A stretch of 64,000 nt of DNA from Variovorax sp. OK212 (lineage in GTDB: Bacteria; Pseudomonadota; Gammaproteobacteria; Burkholderiales; Burkholderiaceae_C). This document shows positions 6,819-17,123 of this stretch, piece after piece (within the stretch, counting starts at the first letter, position 1; each line of letters starts with the position of its first letter). The notes under the pieces are model-generated. The model did not search any database. It saw only the letters and a program-made list of their open reading frames with translations, and was not told the origin of the DNA. The DNA is taken from positions 682,001 through 746,000 of the forward strand of contig NZ_FOLP01000002.1 of NCBI RefSeq assembly GCF_900112425.1. The letters run 5' to 3'. The position numbers were made by a program, and so were the translations under genes.

Positions 6819-7739
6819 ATGGCAATGAACCTGCACCTGCTGCGCCTCTTCGTCGCCGTGGCGGAAGCAGGCAGCTTTTCACGCGCGGCCGAGGGGCTGT
6901 GGATCAGCCAGCCGGCGGTGTCCAAGGGCATTCGCGAGCTGGAGCACCAGCTCGACCTGACGCTGATCGAGCGCGGCACCGGCAAGGGCTTCAGGCTGAC
7001 CGAGGCCGGCGCGTCGCTGCTCACGCATGCGCGCGGCATCTTCGCGATGGAGCGCACCGCGCTGGACGACGTGCGTGCGCGCGTGGGCGTGCAGCGCGGC
7101 AGCCTCACCGTCGGCGCGAGCACGACGGTGGCGAGCTACTGGCTGCCGCCGTACGTGGCGGGCTTCTGCGCGGCCTACCCGGCGGTGGTGCCGCGCGTGA
7201 CGGTGGGCAACACGCAGTGGGTGTGCGAACAGCTGCTGGAGTGCCGCATCGACCTGGCGCTGGTGGAAGGCCGCGTCGACGAAGAGCGCATCGAGGTCAG
7301 CGAGTGGAAGGCCGACCCGCTCGCCATCGTGGTGGCGGCGAACTCGGCGCTGCCGCGCCGCGCGGTCACGGCGAAGGTGCTGGGCGGGCAGAACTGGATA
7401 TTGCGCGAGCCCGGCTCCGGCACGCGGCAGGCCACCGAAGCGCTGTGCGAGGCCAACGACATCGCCGCCCTGCCCTGGATGGAGATGGCGAGCAACGAGG
7501 CCATTGCGCGCACCGTGGCGAGCGGCGTCGGCCTGTCGATGCTGCCGCGCGTGGTGGTGGCCGACATGCTGGCGCTGGGCACGCTGCGCGAGCTGAAGCT
7601 GCCCGGCGCGGTGCTGTCGCGCCCGCTCTACCGGCTGGCGCTGAAGAACCGGCCGCTCGCGCCCGCGGCGCTCAAGATGGTCGAGCTGCTGGAGCGCAAG
7701 GGCGCGGCCTCGGCGCGCGCGCCCCGCGCGCCGGGCTGA
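6819..7739 (+). CDS. LysR-family transcriptional regulator, divergent from yeiH (YeiE-like)
   Basis: 306 aa with a classic LysR N-terminal winged helix-turn-helix (FVAVAEAGSFSRAAEGLWISQ, here residues 11-31) and a C-terminal periplasmic-binding-protein-like effector domain. The N-terminal helix starts with MNLHLLRLF, so an ATG two codons downstream is a possible alternative start. LysR regulators usually control the divergently transcribed neighbour; here that is yeiH, with operators expected in the 70-bp gap (6749-6818). The effector is unknown, a sulfur compound by analogy with YeiE. Confidence 0.88.
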   Translation: MAMNLHLLRLFVAVAEAGSFSRAAEGLWISQPAVSKGIRELEHQLDLTLIERGTGKGFRLTEAGASLLTHARGIFAMERTALDDVRARVGVQRGSLTVGASTTVASYWLPPYVAGFCAAYPAVVPRVTVGNTQWVCEQLLECRIDLALVEGRVDEERIEVSEWKADPLAIVVAANSALPRRAVTAKVLGGQNWILREPGSGTRQATEALCEANDIAALPWMEMASNEAIARTVASGVGLSMLPRVVVADMLALGTLRELKLPGAVLSRPLYRLALKNRPLAPAALKMVELLERKGAASARAPRAPG

Positions 7740-7754
7740 ACCGCCGTTCGGCGT

Positions 7755-9932
7755 TCAGAACTTGGCGGTGAGCGCCACCTGCAGCTCGCGCCCGGGGCCC
7801 GGCATGATCAGGTTGTCCACGCTGCCGTGCGCCGACACGTAGTACTTCCTGTTGGAGATGTTCTTCAGGTTCACCGACACCTCGTAGCGCCCGGTCTTGT
7901 AGCTCGCGGCCAGGTCGGCCATGACGTACGAAGGCAGCGTCACCAGGTTGCTCAGCGAGGCGTAGCGCGCGGCCACGTAGTTGACGCCGCCGCCCGCGCT
8001 CAGGCCGTTGCCCAGGTCTTTCATGAGCCACACGAAGGCCGAGTGGCGCGGCGTGAGCGGCGCGATCTTGCCCTGCACGGGAAGCGGCGCGCCCACCGGC
8101 AGCTGCAGCGAGCTCACGGTGGCCAGCGACTTGACCATGCGCCCGTCGAGGTACGCATAGCCCGCGCTGACGTCCCAGCGGCCCGGCAGCTTGCCGGCCA
8201 ACGCCAGCTCCATGCCGTTGGTGCGCTGCGTGCCGACGTTGATCTGCCGCGCCGGGTTGGCCGGGTCGGAGTTCTTGATGCCCGAGCGTTCCAGGTTGAA
8301 CACCGCGGCCGTGAGGTTGAGCGCGCCGTCCAGGAAGTCGAGCTTGGCGCCGATTTCCTTGTTCACGGTGATCTCGGGGTCGTTGGCGGTGTTGCCGGTG
8401 GACAGCGCGAAGGTCTCGGCCGACGGCTGGAACGAGCGGCTGTACGACACGTAGTACGACTGCGTGTCGCTCGGCTGCCAGACCACGCCCGCGCGCGGGC
8501 TGAACTTGCGGTCGGTGCGCGACAGCGGCGCCAGCGAGCGCTCGAACGAAGTGTCCTGCCCGAACACGTCGTAGCGCCCGCCGATCAGCGCCTTCCACTG
8601 CGGTGCCAGCGTGATCTGGTCCTGCGCGTAGAGCGCGGCGGTCTGGAAGCGGGAGTTGCTCGGGATCGCGCTGCTGGCCGTGTAGCTCGCAAGCGGAATC
8701 TGCCCCGGCGCGGCCATCGGGTTCAGGATACTCACGCGCTCGAAGCCGGTGGCCGACGACACGGAATACGCCCGCTTGTCCTGCTGGCCGAACTCCGCGC
8801 CCACCAGCCACTCCTGCTTGAAGCCGCCGAGCTCGTTGCGCCAGGTGAGGTCGGTCTGGTTGAACCAGCTGCTCTCGTCGCGCAGGATGAAGCCGCGCGT
8901 GCGGCCCACGGTCAGGCGCACGGGGTCGGTGGTGCCGCTGGACAGCGTGTTGTAGCGGTCGAGCTTGTAGCTCGCGTAGCGCGTGGTGTTGCGCAGGCTC
9001 AGCGTGTCGCTGAAGCGGTGGTTCAGCGTGGCGGTGAACGACTGCACCTTGGTGGTGGTGGTGTCGTCGCGCTTGCCGAAGGCCGAGCCGTAGTAGGTGC
9101 CGATGGGCACGTTCACCGGGCGGCCGTTGAGCGCGGGAATGCCGAAGTCGGTGAGCCGCTGGTCGTAGGCGTTGGTGTACTGCAGCAGCAGGTCGGTCTG
9201 CGGGCTGAACTTGATGGCCAGCGACGGCGCGATGTTGTAGCGGTCGATGAACTGCTGGTCGCGGTAGCTGCCCGACTTCTCGCGCGCCACGTTGAGGCGC
9301 AACGCCATGTTCTCGCCGATGGGGGTGTTCAGGTCGGTGGTGAGCCGCTTGAAGTCGTGCGTGCCCAGGCCGAGCGTGACGTCGCCGAAGGCGCGGTCGA
9401 AGACCGGCTTCTTGGTCACGCGGTTGACCAGGCCGCCCGAGGAGCCGCGCCCGTACAGCACGGCGGCCGGGCCCTTCAGCACCTCGATGCGTTCGGTGTC
9501 CGAGAGGTCGCGGAAGTACAGCGCGTCGTCGCGCACGCCGTCGACGAACCAGTCGGCGATGGCGGTGAAGCCGCGAATGACCACCTGGTCGCGCTGGCCG
9601 TCGCCCGCGTTGAACGACACGCCGGGCGCGTTGCGCAGCGCGTCCTGCATGGAGGTCGCGCCCTGGTCGCGCAGCAGTTGCGCCGGCAGCACGTTGACCG
9701 CCTGCGGAATGTCGCGCAGCGGCGCGGAGCCCTTGGTGGCGGTGCTGCCGACGGACGGCGCGTAGCCGATGTCCTGCTCGGAGCTGACGGTGACTTCCTT
9801 GAGCGTGCTGGCCTCATTGGGTGCGGCAGCGCCACTTTGCGCTTGCGCCGCGCAATGCAGCACGGCCAGCGTGGCGACGAACAGGGGCTTGTGGCGCAGG
9901 CGAAGACGCTGCGCGCGCGAACGGACGGACAT
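7755..9932 (-). CDS. TonB-dependent siderophore receptor
   Basis: 725-aa outer-membrane receptor. After a signal peptide (cleavage near AAQAQ) comes an ASTLKEVTVSS TonB-box region, then a plug domain with DIPQAVNVLPAQLLRDQGA, RDQVVIRGF and ERIEVLKGPAAVLYGRGSSGG, then a 22-strand barrel ending in Phe (VALTAKF). It belongs to the FhuA/FhuE/FcuA ferric-siderophore class, powered by TonB-ExbBD. A GGAGGG ribosome site precedes the ATG. The siderophore cannot be read from sequence. Its 3' end is 16 bp from the LysR gene, convergent. Confidence 0.93.
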   Translation of the reverse strand: MSVRSRAQRLRLRHKPLFVATLAVLHCAAQAQSGAAAPNEASTLKEVTVSSEQDIGYAPSVGSTATKGSAPLRDIPQAVNVLPAQLLRDQGATSMQDALRNAPGVSFNAGDGQRDQVVIRGFTAIADWFVDGVRDDALYFRDLSDTERIEVLKGPAAVLYGRGSSGGLVNRVTKKPVFDRAFGDVTLGLGTHDFKRLTTDLNTPIGENMALRLNVAREKSGSYRDQQFIDRYNIAPSLAIKFSPQTDLLLQYTNAYDQRLTDFGIPALNGRPVNVPIGTYYGSAFGKRDDTTTTKVQSFTATLNHRFSDTLSLRNTTRYASYKLDRYNTLSSGTTDPVRLTVGRTRGFILRDESSWFNQTDLTWRNELGGFKQEWLVGAEFGQQDKRAYSVSSATGFERVSILNPMAAPGQIPLASYTASSAIPSNSRFQTAALYAQDQITLAPQWKALIGGRYDVFGQDTSFERSLAPLSRTDRKFSPRAGVVWQPSDTQSYYVSYSRSFQPSAETFALSTGNTANDPEITVNKEIGAKLDFLDGALNLTAAVFNLERSGIKNSDPANPARQINVGTQRTNGMELALAGKLPGRWDVSAGYAYLDGRMVKSLATVSSLQLPVGAPLPVQGKIAPLTPRHSAFVWLMKDLGNGLSAGGGVNYVAARYASLSNLVTLPSYVMADLAASYKTGRYEVSVNLKNISNRKYYVSAHGSVDNLIMPGPGRELQVALTAKF

Positions 9933-10200
9933 GGCTGATTACCCTCCAGGGCGATTTTTTTGGATTTGAAATCGCGAAGCGACACACGGCTCTCCACCGC
10001 TCGGATGGAGAAACCGGATGTGCCCTGCCTGGAATTTTCTGGGTTGGGTACCTTCACCGGCCCGCTCCGGCGCATGAGGCCGGGGCGTGTGGTGGCGAAG
10101 GGATCGCGTCGCGCGACCGGCGGATTCTAAGTGCGGCGGCCCGCGAAGCGCCTGCTGCAGCGGCTGCGGCGTGGACGCACCGCAACACTCACCACAACAC
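9933..10200. other. Intergenic region upstream of the TonB receptor
   Basis: 268 bp without a supported gene. It contains a 7-bp inverted repeat GCGATTT/AAATCGC (9951-9957 and 9969-9975) in the leader of the receptor mRNA. No convincing Fur box was seen. Confidence 0.4.
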
Positions 10201-11028
10201 TCACCGCGCCACGGCGCGCGTCAGCAGGTAGTTCTGGTGCATCACGTTGTCGATGTAGTACGGCGCGGCCATGGCGTCGAACTCGGCCCGAAGCGCCGCC
10301 AGCTTCGGTGCGTCGGCGGCCAGGCTCTCGACGAGCTTCTGCATCGGGCCGATCGAGCGCTCCATGAACATGCGAAAGTGCTCGATGCTCAGCGCGGGGT
10401 AGCGCATGATGCCGCGGTCGAAGAACGGCGCCTCGAAATGCGGCTCCAGGCGATGGGTGACGGTGGCCGGGTTACCCCATTGCGGCGGCGGCGACGCACC
10501 GGCGGGCGGCGGCGGCACGTTGCGCCCGACGAAGGCGAACATGCGCCCCACGAAATGCTCGGGCGGCCAGGTGGCGAAGGCCACGCGCCCGCCGGGCTTG
10601 AGCACGCGGCGCATCTCGGCAATGGCCACTTCCGCGCGCGGCGCGAACATGTGGCCGAACTGGCTCAGCACCACGTCGAACGAGGCGTCGGGGTACGGCA
10701 GCTTCTCGGCGTCGCCTTCGGTCCAGACGATGTCTTCCTGTTTCGAGATGCGGGCGTTGTCGCGCGCCAGTTCGAGCAGCTCGGGCGTGAGGTCGAGCCC
10801 CGTCACCCGCGCACCGCTTCGCGCCGCGGTGATGGCCACCACGCCGGTGCCCGTGCCGACGTCGAGCACCACCTCGCCCCTGGCGATCCGAGCGAACCTG
10901 ACGAGGTGGCCGGCCACGGGCGGCGTGAACATGGCGGTGGGCGCAAAGCTCGCCCACGCCTCGCGCTGGCGCTTCTTGAACTCCGCGAACGGGTCCTGGG
11001 TCGTGTCGCGTTCCATGTCGCCCTCCAT
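10201..11028 (-). CDS. Class I SAM-dependent methyltransferase (UbiE/Methyltransf_11 type)
   Basis: 275 aa with the Rossmann motif I VVLDVGTGTGVVAI (about 53-66), motif II TGLDLTPELLELA (75-87), a GDAEKLPYPDASFDVV segment and LKPGGRVAFATW (post-motif), the usual order for small-molecule methyltransferases. The substrate is unknown. An internal ATG at residue 5 is an alternative start; CCCTCCAT on the plus strand shows GGAGGG just ahead of that second ATG. It is not obviously linked in function to its neighbours. Confidence 0.85.
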   Translation of the reverse strand: MEGDMERDTTQDPFAEFKKRQREAWASFAPTAMFTPPVAGHLVRFARIARGEVVLDVGTGTGVVAITAARSGARVTGLDLTPELLELARDNARISKQEDIVWTEGDAEKLPYPDASFDVVLSQFGHMFAPRAEVAIAEMRRVLKPGGRVAFATWPPEHFVGRMFAFVGRNVPPPPAGASPPPQWGNPATVTHRLEPHFEAPFFDRGIMRYPALSIEHFRMFMERSIGPMQKLVESLAADAPKLAALRAEFDAMAAPYYIDNVMHQNYLLTRAVAR

Positions 11029-11126
11029 GCCGACCGCAATGCCGCGGAAGTGAGCGGAACTCTAGACCCGGCGGCCTCGCCGGAACAGCCTCGATCGGAA
11101 AGACGTGTAACGCGGCAATGCCGCGC

Positions 11127-11333
11127 TCAGCAGCAGCGCCCCTTCCCTGCCCCGTAGCGCGCCTCCAGGCGCTCGCGGAAGAAGGCTTCGTAGCTCATGG
11201 GCGCCCGGTCGGGGTGCGTGGCCGCCATGTGCGTCAGGTAGACGTCGTAGTCGGGCAGCCCGACCATGAGCCGCAGCGACTGCTTGAGCGAGCGCGCGAT
11301 GTAGCGCCCGGCTTCCGGCAATGCGAGGGCCAT
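11127..11333 (-). CDS. YbdD/YjiX-family small protein, partner of CstA
   Basis: 68 aa with the DUF466 hallmarks: [12 protein letters not shown] near residue 25, [14 protein letters not shown] and a C-terminal Cys-Cys. This family almost always follows cstA-type pyruvate/peptide transporters and is thought to be a required accessory subunit. It starts four bases after the cstA stop codon in the same orientation, so the two are one operon. Confidence 0.9.
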   Translation of the reverse strand: MALALPEAGRYIARSLKQSLRLMVGLPDYDVYLTHMAATHPDRAPMSYEAFFRERLEARYGAGKGRCC

Positions 11334-11337
11334 GGCG

Positions 11338-13416
11338 TCAGTGCGCCGCGTGGGCCGCGCGCGCGGTGCCCACGGGTTCGAACGGCGTCTCGTGCGTGGT
11401 CGGGCGGTTGGCGGCGCGCGCGGCCAGGCAGGCCTTGATGCTGTACACCAGCACGCTCAGCACCACGAACATGAAGAGCGCGCACAGCGCCGCGTCGAGG
11501 CGGTCGTTGAACACGATGCGCGACATGGCCTCGGGCGTCCTGGCCGGCGCCACCAGCACGCCGTTGGCAATGCCGTCGGTGTACCTGGCCGCGTGCGAGA
11601 GGAAGCCGATCTTCGGGTCGGCCGAGAAGATCTTCTGCCAGCCCGCCGTGAGCGTGCAGGCCAGCAGCCAGGCCGCCGGCGCGGCGGCCACCCAGGCATA
11701 GCGCTCGCGCTTCATGCGGAACAGCACCACCACGCCCAGCAGCAGCGCCACCGCGGCCAGCATCTGGTTGGAAATGCCGAACAGCGGCCACAGCGTGTTG
11801 ATGCCGCCCAGCGGATCGACCACGCCCTGGTACAGGAAGTAGCCCCAGGCCGCCACGCACAGCGCCGTGGCCACGAGGTTGGCGGGCAGCGAGTCGGTGC
11901 GCTTGAGCGCGGGCACGAAGCTGCCCAGCAGGTCCTGCAGCATGAAGCGGCCCGCGCGGGTGCCGGCGTCGACCGCCGTGAGGATGAACAGCGCCTCGAA
12001 CAGGATCGCGAAGTGGTACCAGAAGGCCATCATGGCCTGCCCGCCGATCACCTGGTGGAGGATGTGGGCCATGCCCACCGCCAGCGTGGGCGCGCCGCCC
12101 GCGCGGCCGAGGATGGTGGTCTCGCCCACGTCCTTGGCGGTCTGCAGCAGCATCTCGGGCGTGATGACGAAGCCCCAGCCCGACACGGTGGCCGCCACCT
12201 GCTGCGCGGTGGTGCCGACCAGCGCGCCGGGGCTGTTCATGGCGAAGTACACGCCCGGCTCGATGCACGAGGCCGCCACCAGCGCCATGACCGCGACGAA
12301 CGACTCGGCCAGCATGCCGCCGTAGCCGATGAAGCGCGCATGGCGTTCGTTGTCGAGCATCTTGGGCGTGGTGCCCGAGGAGATCAGCGCATGGAAGCCG
12401 GAGACGGCGCCGCAGGCGATGGTGATGAACAGGAACGGGAACAGGCTGCCCGACCACACCGGGCCGTTGCCCTGCGCGAACTGCGTGACGGCCGGCATCT
12501 GCAAGGTGGGCATGACGAACACGATGCCGATGGCCAGCGCGATGATGGTGCCGATCTTCAGGAAGGTCGACAGGTAGTCGCGCGGCGCCAGCAGCAGCCA
12601 CACCGGCAGGCTCGCGGCCACGAAGCCGTAGCCCACCAGCATCCAGGTGAGCGCCTTGCCGTCGAAGGTGAAGAGCGGCGCCCACTCGGCGCTCTGGCTC
12701 ACGGCCTGGCCGCCGAAGATGGCCAGCATGAGCAGCACGAAGCCGATCAAAGACACCTCGCCGATGCGCCCCTGACGGATGTAGCGCAGGTACACGCCCA
12801 TGAAGAGCGCCACCGGAATCGTCGCGGCCACCGTGAAGGTGCCCCACGGCGATTCGGCCAGCGCCTTCACCACGATCAGCGCCAGCACCGCGAGGATGAT
12901 GATCATGATCATGAAGGTGCCGAACAGCGCGATCATGCCGGGCACCGCGCCCATCTCCTGCTTGACGAGGTCGCCGAGCGAGCGGCCGTCGCGCCGCGTG
13001 GAGATGAACAGGATGATGAAGTCCTGCACCGCGCCGGCGAACACCACGCCGGCCAGCACCCACAAGAGCCCGGGCAGGTAGCCCATCTGCGCGGCGAGCA
13101 CTGGGCCCACCAGCGGGCCCGCGCCCGCGATGGCCGCGAAGTGGTGGCCGAACAGCACGTTCTTGTCGGTCGGCACGTAGTCCAGCCCGTCGTTGTGGCG
13201 GTGCGCGGGCGTCTTGCGGTTGCCGTCGAGCCCCAGCACCTTGTCGGCGATGAACAGGCTGTAGTAGCGGTAGGCGATGAGGTAGGTGCAGATCGCGGCG
13301 GCCACCACCCAGAGGGCGTTGACGCTTTCACCACGGGTCAGGGCGACGGTGCCGAGCGCGAATGCGCCGACCACGGCCACGACTAGCCACACCAGATGGC
13401 GGCGGATGCTGTGCAT
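11338..13416 (-). CDS. cstA: Carbon starvation protein A (CstA/BtsT-type pyruvate or peptide transporter)
   Basis: 692-aa inner-membrane protein with about 17 hydrophobic segments. Family signatures are visible at [20 protein letters not shown] (residues about 102-121), [11 protein letters not shown] and [14 protein letters not shown]. CstA proteins import peptides and pyruvate when carbon is limiting. The ATG at 13416 (GGAG 9 bases upstream) gives the standard length; longer frames upstream are not typical of the family. It forms an operon with the downstream ybdD-type gene. Confidence 0.93.
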   Translation of the reverse strand: MHSIRRHLVWLVVAVVGAFALGTVALTRGESVNALWVVAAAICTYLIAYRYYSLFIADKVLGLDGNRKTPAHRHNDGLDYVPTDKNVLFGHHFAAIAGAGPLVGPVLAAQMGYLPGLLWVLAGVVFAGAVQDFIILFISTRRDGRSLGDLVKQEMGAVPGMIALFGTFMIMIIILAVLALIVVKALAESPWGTFTVAATIPVALFMGVYLRYIRQGRIGEVSLIGFVLLMLAIFGGQAVSQSAEWAPLFTFDGKALTWMLVGYGFVAASLPVWLLLAPRDYLSTFLKIGTIIALAIGIVFVMPTLQMPAVTQFAQGNGPVWSGSLFPFLFITIACGAVSGFHALISSGTTPKMLDNERHARFIGYGGMLAESFVAVMALVAASCIEPGVYFAMNSPGALVGTTAQQVAATVSGWGFVITPEMLLQTAKDVGETTILGRAGGAPTLAVGMAHILHQVIGGQAMMAFWYHFAILFEALFILTAVDAGTRAGRFMLQDLLGSFVPALKRTDSLPANLVATALCVAAWGYFLYQGVVDPLGGINTLWPLFGISNQMLAAVALLLGVVVLFRMKRERYAWVAAAPAAWLLACTLTAGWQKIFSADPKIGFLSHAARYTDGIANGVLVAPARTPEAMSRIVFNDRLDAALCALFMFVVLSVLVYSIKACLAARAANRPTTHETPFEPVGTARAAHAAH

Positions 13417-13700
13417 GCGGTTGTCTCCAATATTGAACCCGCCGAGTTTTCCCGGGCGCGCGCCGGGGCGCATCCGTCGGACCGCGCGGGACGGGTGCGT
13501 GGCTTTTCGTAATGGAAAACCCGGGCGGGCGCCTGGAGATGCCTGCGCGCGGGCAGCTTTCCGGGCGACGTTGCTTCGTCGCAACAGATGCTGCGATCAC
13601 CGCGCACCCACCTCACGCCGCGTGCCGTTGTCTTATCTCCACAACAAAGTTCGATGCACTTTTGCAAACCAAAGGTAAAGCTCAATCTAAATCGAATTGC

Positions 13701-13715
13701 GAGTAATTATTATTC
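13701..13715. promoter_or_regulatory. Candidate Fur box upstream of the second siderophore receptor
   Basis: GAGTAAT-T-ATTATTC is a 7-1-7 inverted repeat with one mismatch, close to the Fur consensus core, 111 bp upstream of the receptor ATG at 13826. The whole gap between divergent cstA and this receptor (13417-13825, 409 bp) holds no other supported gene. Confidence 0.5.
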
Positions 13716-13825
13716 CCGTTGCCGCGCAAGACCACAAAACGCCATTGCACCACCGCGATCTTCCTGCCGTCAGAGGGCGGGAGCGCTTCGCAGGTACGCG
13801 GCTTACGCAACCTGGAGGAATCCGA

Positions 13826-16183
13826 ATGAGCTACATCCGAAGTCGCAAGCACTCGCCTGCGCGTTACATTTCCGGCCGCACGGCCACCACCGCCACCCTC
13901 GTGGCCATCGGCTCGGTGGGCGCAGTCCACGCACAGACGCTCAACGAAGTCCGCGTCGAAGCGGCGGGCGACTACAAGGTCGAGCAGTCGTCGTCTTCCA
14001 AGATGACGGCCCCGCTGCTGGACACGCCCAAGTCGGTGACCGTGATCCCGCAGGAAGTGATGACGCAGATCAACGCCACCACGCTGACCGAGGCACTGCG
14101 CACCACGCCGGGCATCACCTTCGGCGCCGGCGAAGGCGGCAACCCGGTGGGCGACCGCCCGTTCCTGCGCGGCTACGACAGCCAGGCCAGCACCTACGTC
14201 GACGGCCTGCGCGACATCGCGCCCAGCACGCGCGAAGTGTTCAACCTGGAATCGGTGGAAGTCATCAAGGGCCCGGACTCCAGCTCCGGCGGCCGCGGCG
14301 GTGCCGGCGGCACCATCAACCTGTACAGCAAGACGCCGAAGAACGAGAACTTCTTCACCGGCACCGTGGGCCTGGGCAGCGACAAGTACCGCCGCGAGAC
14401 CATCGACCTGAACCGCACCTTCGGCGAGAGCGGCGCGTTCCGCCTCAACGTGATGGACTTCAGCGCCGATGTGGCTGGCCGCAACGGCCCGAACAACAAG
14501 CGCTGGGGCATCGCGCCTTCGGTGACCTGGGGCCTGAACACGCCCACGCGCGTGACCCTCTCGTACTTCCACATGCAGACGGACGACGTGCCCGACGGCG
14601 GCGTGCCCTACAGCCTGCCCTCGTCGTTCCCCTCGGCCGGCGTGGTGAAGCTCCAGCCGACCTACGGCGGCAACCGCGACAACTGGTACGGCGTGACGGG
14701 CCGCGACTTCCGCCAGGACAAGTCCGACGCGCTGACCCTGCAGGTCGAGCACGACATCTCGCCCGAGATGAAGTTCCGCAACATCACGCGGCTGACCAAG
14801 TCGAGCATGAACTACATCTGGACCCAGCCCGATGACAGCCAGGGCAACGTGGCGCGCGGACTGGTGTGGCGCCGCTTCAACGGCAGCATCCGCGACATCG
14901 ACACCTTCGCCAATGCGTCGGAGCTCACCGGCAAGGTCCAGACCGGCAGCGTGAAGCACAGCTACACGCTCGGCCTGGAACTGTCGCGCGAGAAGGCCGA
15001 CAACGACAGCTACACGCAGCTCAACAGCGCCTACACGGCCCAGCAGAAGTGCCCCGGCGGCGCGGGCGTTCGCTCGAGCTATGTGTGCACCAGCCTGTTC
15101 TATCCCACGCCGGACGATCCGTGGACGGGCACCTTCGTGCCGAACAACAACCCGACCAGCTACCGCACCGACACCGCGTCGCTGTACAGCTTCGACACGA
15201 TCGAGCTGACGCCGCAGTGGCTCATCAACGGCGGCCTGCGCCTGGACAGCTACAAGACCGAGCAGACCAACCCCTATGCCACCACCACGGCAGCCGGCGG
15301 CCTGAGCCTTCCGGTCATCACGAGCCCGTTGCGCCAGGAGCTCAAGCGCAACGACACGCTGCTGAACTACCAGCTCGGCGTGGTCTACAAGCCGGCAACC
15401 AACGGCAGTATCTACGCGTCGATCGGCACGTCGTCCACCCCGGCCGGCAACTCGCTGGGCCAGGGCTCGGAGTCGCAGACGCTCAGCGCCACCGTGGGCG
15501 GCGTGGCCAACACCGCGCTCGACCTGAAGCCCGAGAAGAACCGCAGCATCGAGGTCGGCACCAAGTGGGACTTGCTCGACCGCAAGCTGTCGCTGACCGG
15601 CGCGCTGTTCCAGATCGAGACCACCAACGCCCGCATCACCAACCCGACCGACGGCAGCGTCACGCAGGCGGGCGACAAGCAGGTGCGCGGTCTCGAGCTC
15701 GGCTTCTCGGGCAACGTCACGCGCCAGCTGCAGATCTTCGGCGGCTACACGCTGATGAACAGCAAGGGCAAGAACCTGGGCCTGTCGAGCACGACCGATG
15801 CGCGCAACCGCACCGTCTACGTGCAGAACGCCGCCACGGACCAGCCGTTCCCGAACACGCCGAAGCACAGCGCCAGCATCTGGGCGACCTACAAGCCGAC
15901 GCAGGACTGGACCATCGGCCTGGGCGCCTACTACCAGAGCGAGGTCTACGGCGGCTATGCCTACGCGGCCGGCACCGGCGGCGCGACGCTGATCAAGCGC
16001 GGCGTGCCGGGCTACACCCGCGTGGACGCCATGGTCGGCTACAAGGTCAACAAGAACTTCAACCTGCAACTCAACGTGCAGAACCTGACGGACAAGACCT
16101 ACTACGCCACGGCCTACTCGACCCACTACGCGAACCTGGCGCCCGGCCGCTCGGTGACGCTGATGGGCAGCTTCTCGTTCTGA
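13826..16183 (+). CDS. TonB-dependent siderophore receptor (Fiu-like catecholate class)
   Basis: 785 aa. The ATG at 13826 follows a GGAGGA ribosome site. Signal peptide to about residue 38 (VHAQ), TonB-box-like LNEVRVEAA, then the plug with LLDTPKSVTVIPQEVM, RPFLRGYDSQASTYVDGLRD and ESVEVIKGPDSSSGGRGGAGG, and a barrel ending GSFSF. It resembles Fiu-type receptors for ferric catecholates and hydrolysis products. The candidate Fur box upstream fits iron-repressed expression. A terminator lies 24 bp after the stop, and a Sel1 gene follows, as is common for this receptor type. Confidence 0.93.
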   Translation: MSYIRSRKHSPARYISGRTATTATLVAIGSVGAVHAQTLNEVRVEAAGDYKVEQSSSSKMTAPLLDTPKSVTVIPQEVMTQINATTLTEALRTTPGITFGAGEGGNPVGDRPFLRGYDSQASTYVDGLRDIAPSTREVFNLESVEVIKGPDSSSGGRGGAGGTINLYSKTPKNENFFTGTVGLGSDKYRRETIDLNRTFGESGAFRLNVMDFSADVAGRNGPNNKRWGIAPSVTWGLNTPTRVTLSYFHMQTDDVPDGGVPYSLPSSFPSAGVVKLQPTYGGNRDNWYGVTGRDFRQDKSDALTLQVEHDISPEMKFRNITRLTKSSMNYIWTQPDDSQGNVARGLVWRRFNGSIRDIDTFANASELTGKVQTGSVKHSYTLGLELSREKADNDSYTQLNSAYTAQQKCPGGAGVRSSYVCTSLFYPTPDDPWTGTFVPNNNPTSYRTDTASLYSFDTIELTPQWLINGGLRLDSYKTEQTNPYATTTAAGGLSLPVITSPLRQELKRNDTLLNYQLGVVYKPATNGSIYASIGTSSTPAGNSLGQGSESQTLSATVGGVANTALDLKPEKNRSIEVGTKWDLLDRKLSLTGALFQIETTNARITNPTDGSVTQAGDKQVRGLELGFSGNVTRQLQIFGGYTLMNSKGKNLGLSSTTDARNRTVYVQNAATDQPFPNTPKHSASIWATYKPTQDWTIGLGAYYQSEVYGGYAYAAGTGGATLIKRGVPGYTRVDAMVGYKVNKNFNLQLNVQNLTDKTYYATAYSTHYANLAPGRSVTLMGSFSF

Positions 16184-16206
16184 AGCTGAGCAGCCAGAAC
16201 CCCAGG

Positions 16207-16245
16207 AATCCGTCTCGCTGGCCTTCGCCTTCGAGGCGGATTTTT
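16207..16245 (+). terminator. Intrinsic terminator after the siderophore receptor
   Basis: Stem AATCCGTCTCG (16207-16217) with CGAGGCGGATT (16232-16242), 11 bp with one G-U pair, followed by a T run to 16245. Confidence 0.8.
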
Positions 16246-16266
16246 CACGAATTCATCGCGACCTCC

Positions 16267-17034
16267 ATGACAAGCACAGAGCATCGCGTCTTCCCCAATG
16301 CGGCCGACCTTGCCGCCATCGGCAGTGCCCAGTGGGAGACGATCCTGAAAGGGCCGCCGGCCCAGGCCGCGACATGGATCGCGGCCGCGGCGCGTGCGAA
16401 CAACGCGGACGCACAAGCCGTGCTGGGCCAATGGCTGCTCGACGGCCGGGGCATGGCACGCAACGAAGCGGCCGCATACGGCTGGTTTCAGCGCGCGGCC
16501 GCGCAGGGCCATGCAATGGCCAGCAACATGGCGGGCCGTTGCCTGGAGCACGGCTGGGGCATCGCACAGAACGACCAGGCGGCGCTCGCGCACTACCGCC
16601 AGGCCGCGCAAGCCCGGTTGGACTGGGGCATGTACAACCTGGCGAACATGCTGGCGACGGGCCGCGGCGCGGCCATGGACCAGCGCGAAGCGTTCGAGTG
16701 GTACCAGCGCGCGGCGGACCTGGGCCACGCGCGGTCCATGAACATGGTGGGACGCTACCTGGAAGAAGGCCTGGTGGTCGCGCAGGATTCCGCGCGCGCC
16801 TTCGCGTGCTATCACAAGGCCGCCGAGGGCGGAGATTTCCGGGGCCAGTTCAGCTACGCGAGCATGCTGGTCGAGCAGGGGCGCGTCGACGAAGCGGTCG
16901 GCTGGTTCGAACGCATTGCCGACTCCGCGCCTGCGGTGCACAGAGAGCGCATCGCCCTGCTTCTGTCGGGATCGCCTGTCGCGGAGATACAGGCTGTCGG
17001 TGCGCGGCTGGCGTCGGACGACAAGACCGGTTAG
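16267..17034 (+). CDS. Sel1-repeat protein
   Basis: 255 aa with at least four tandem Sel1/TPR-like repeats of about 36 residues (AQAVLGQWLLDGRG, AAAYGWFQRAAAQGHA, EAFEWYQRAADLGHAR, ARAFACYHKAAEGGDF). No signal peptide is seen, so it is probably cytoplasmic. Similar proteins often accompany Fiu-type receptors in Burkholderiales, which suggests an iron-uptake accessory role, but a terminator separates the two genes here. The start ATG has a weak ribosome site. Confidence 0.75.
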   Translation: MTSTEHRVFPNAADLAAIGSAQWETILKGPPAQAATWIAAAARANNADAQAVLGQWLLDGRGMARNEAAAYGWFQRAAAQGHAMASNMAGRCLEHGWGIAQNDQAALAHYRQAAQARLDWGMYNLANMLATGRGAAMDQREAFEWYQRAADLGHARSMNMVGRYLEEGLVVAQDSARAFACYHKAAEGGDFRGQFSYASMLVEQGRVDEAVGWFERIADSAPAVHRERIALLLSGSPVAEIQAVGARLASDDKTG

Positions 17035-17123
17035 CCCGGCGGCATTGCGAATCCGGCCGATTCACGCGGCTGCTTGGCGCACGGAGCCTCGTCTTGCTCC
17101 GGCGCATCCGCGCTTGCTGTTCG

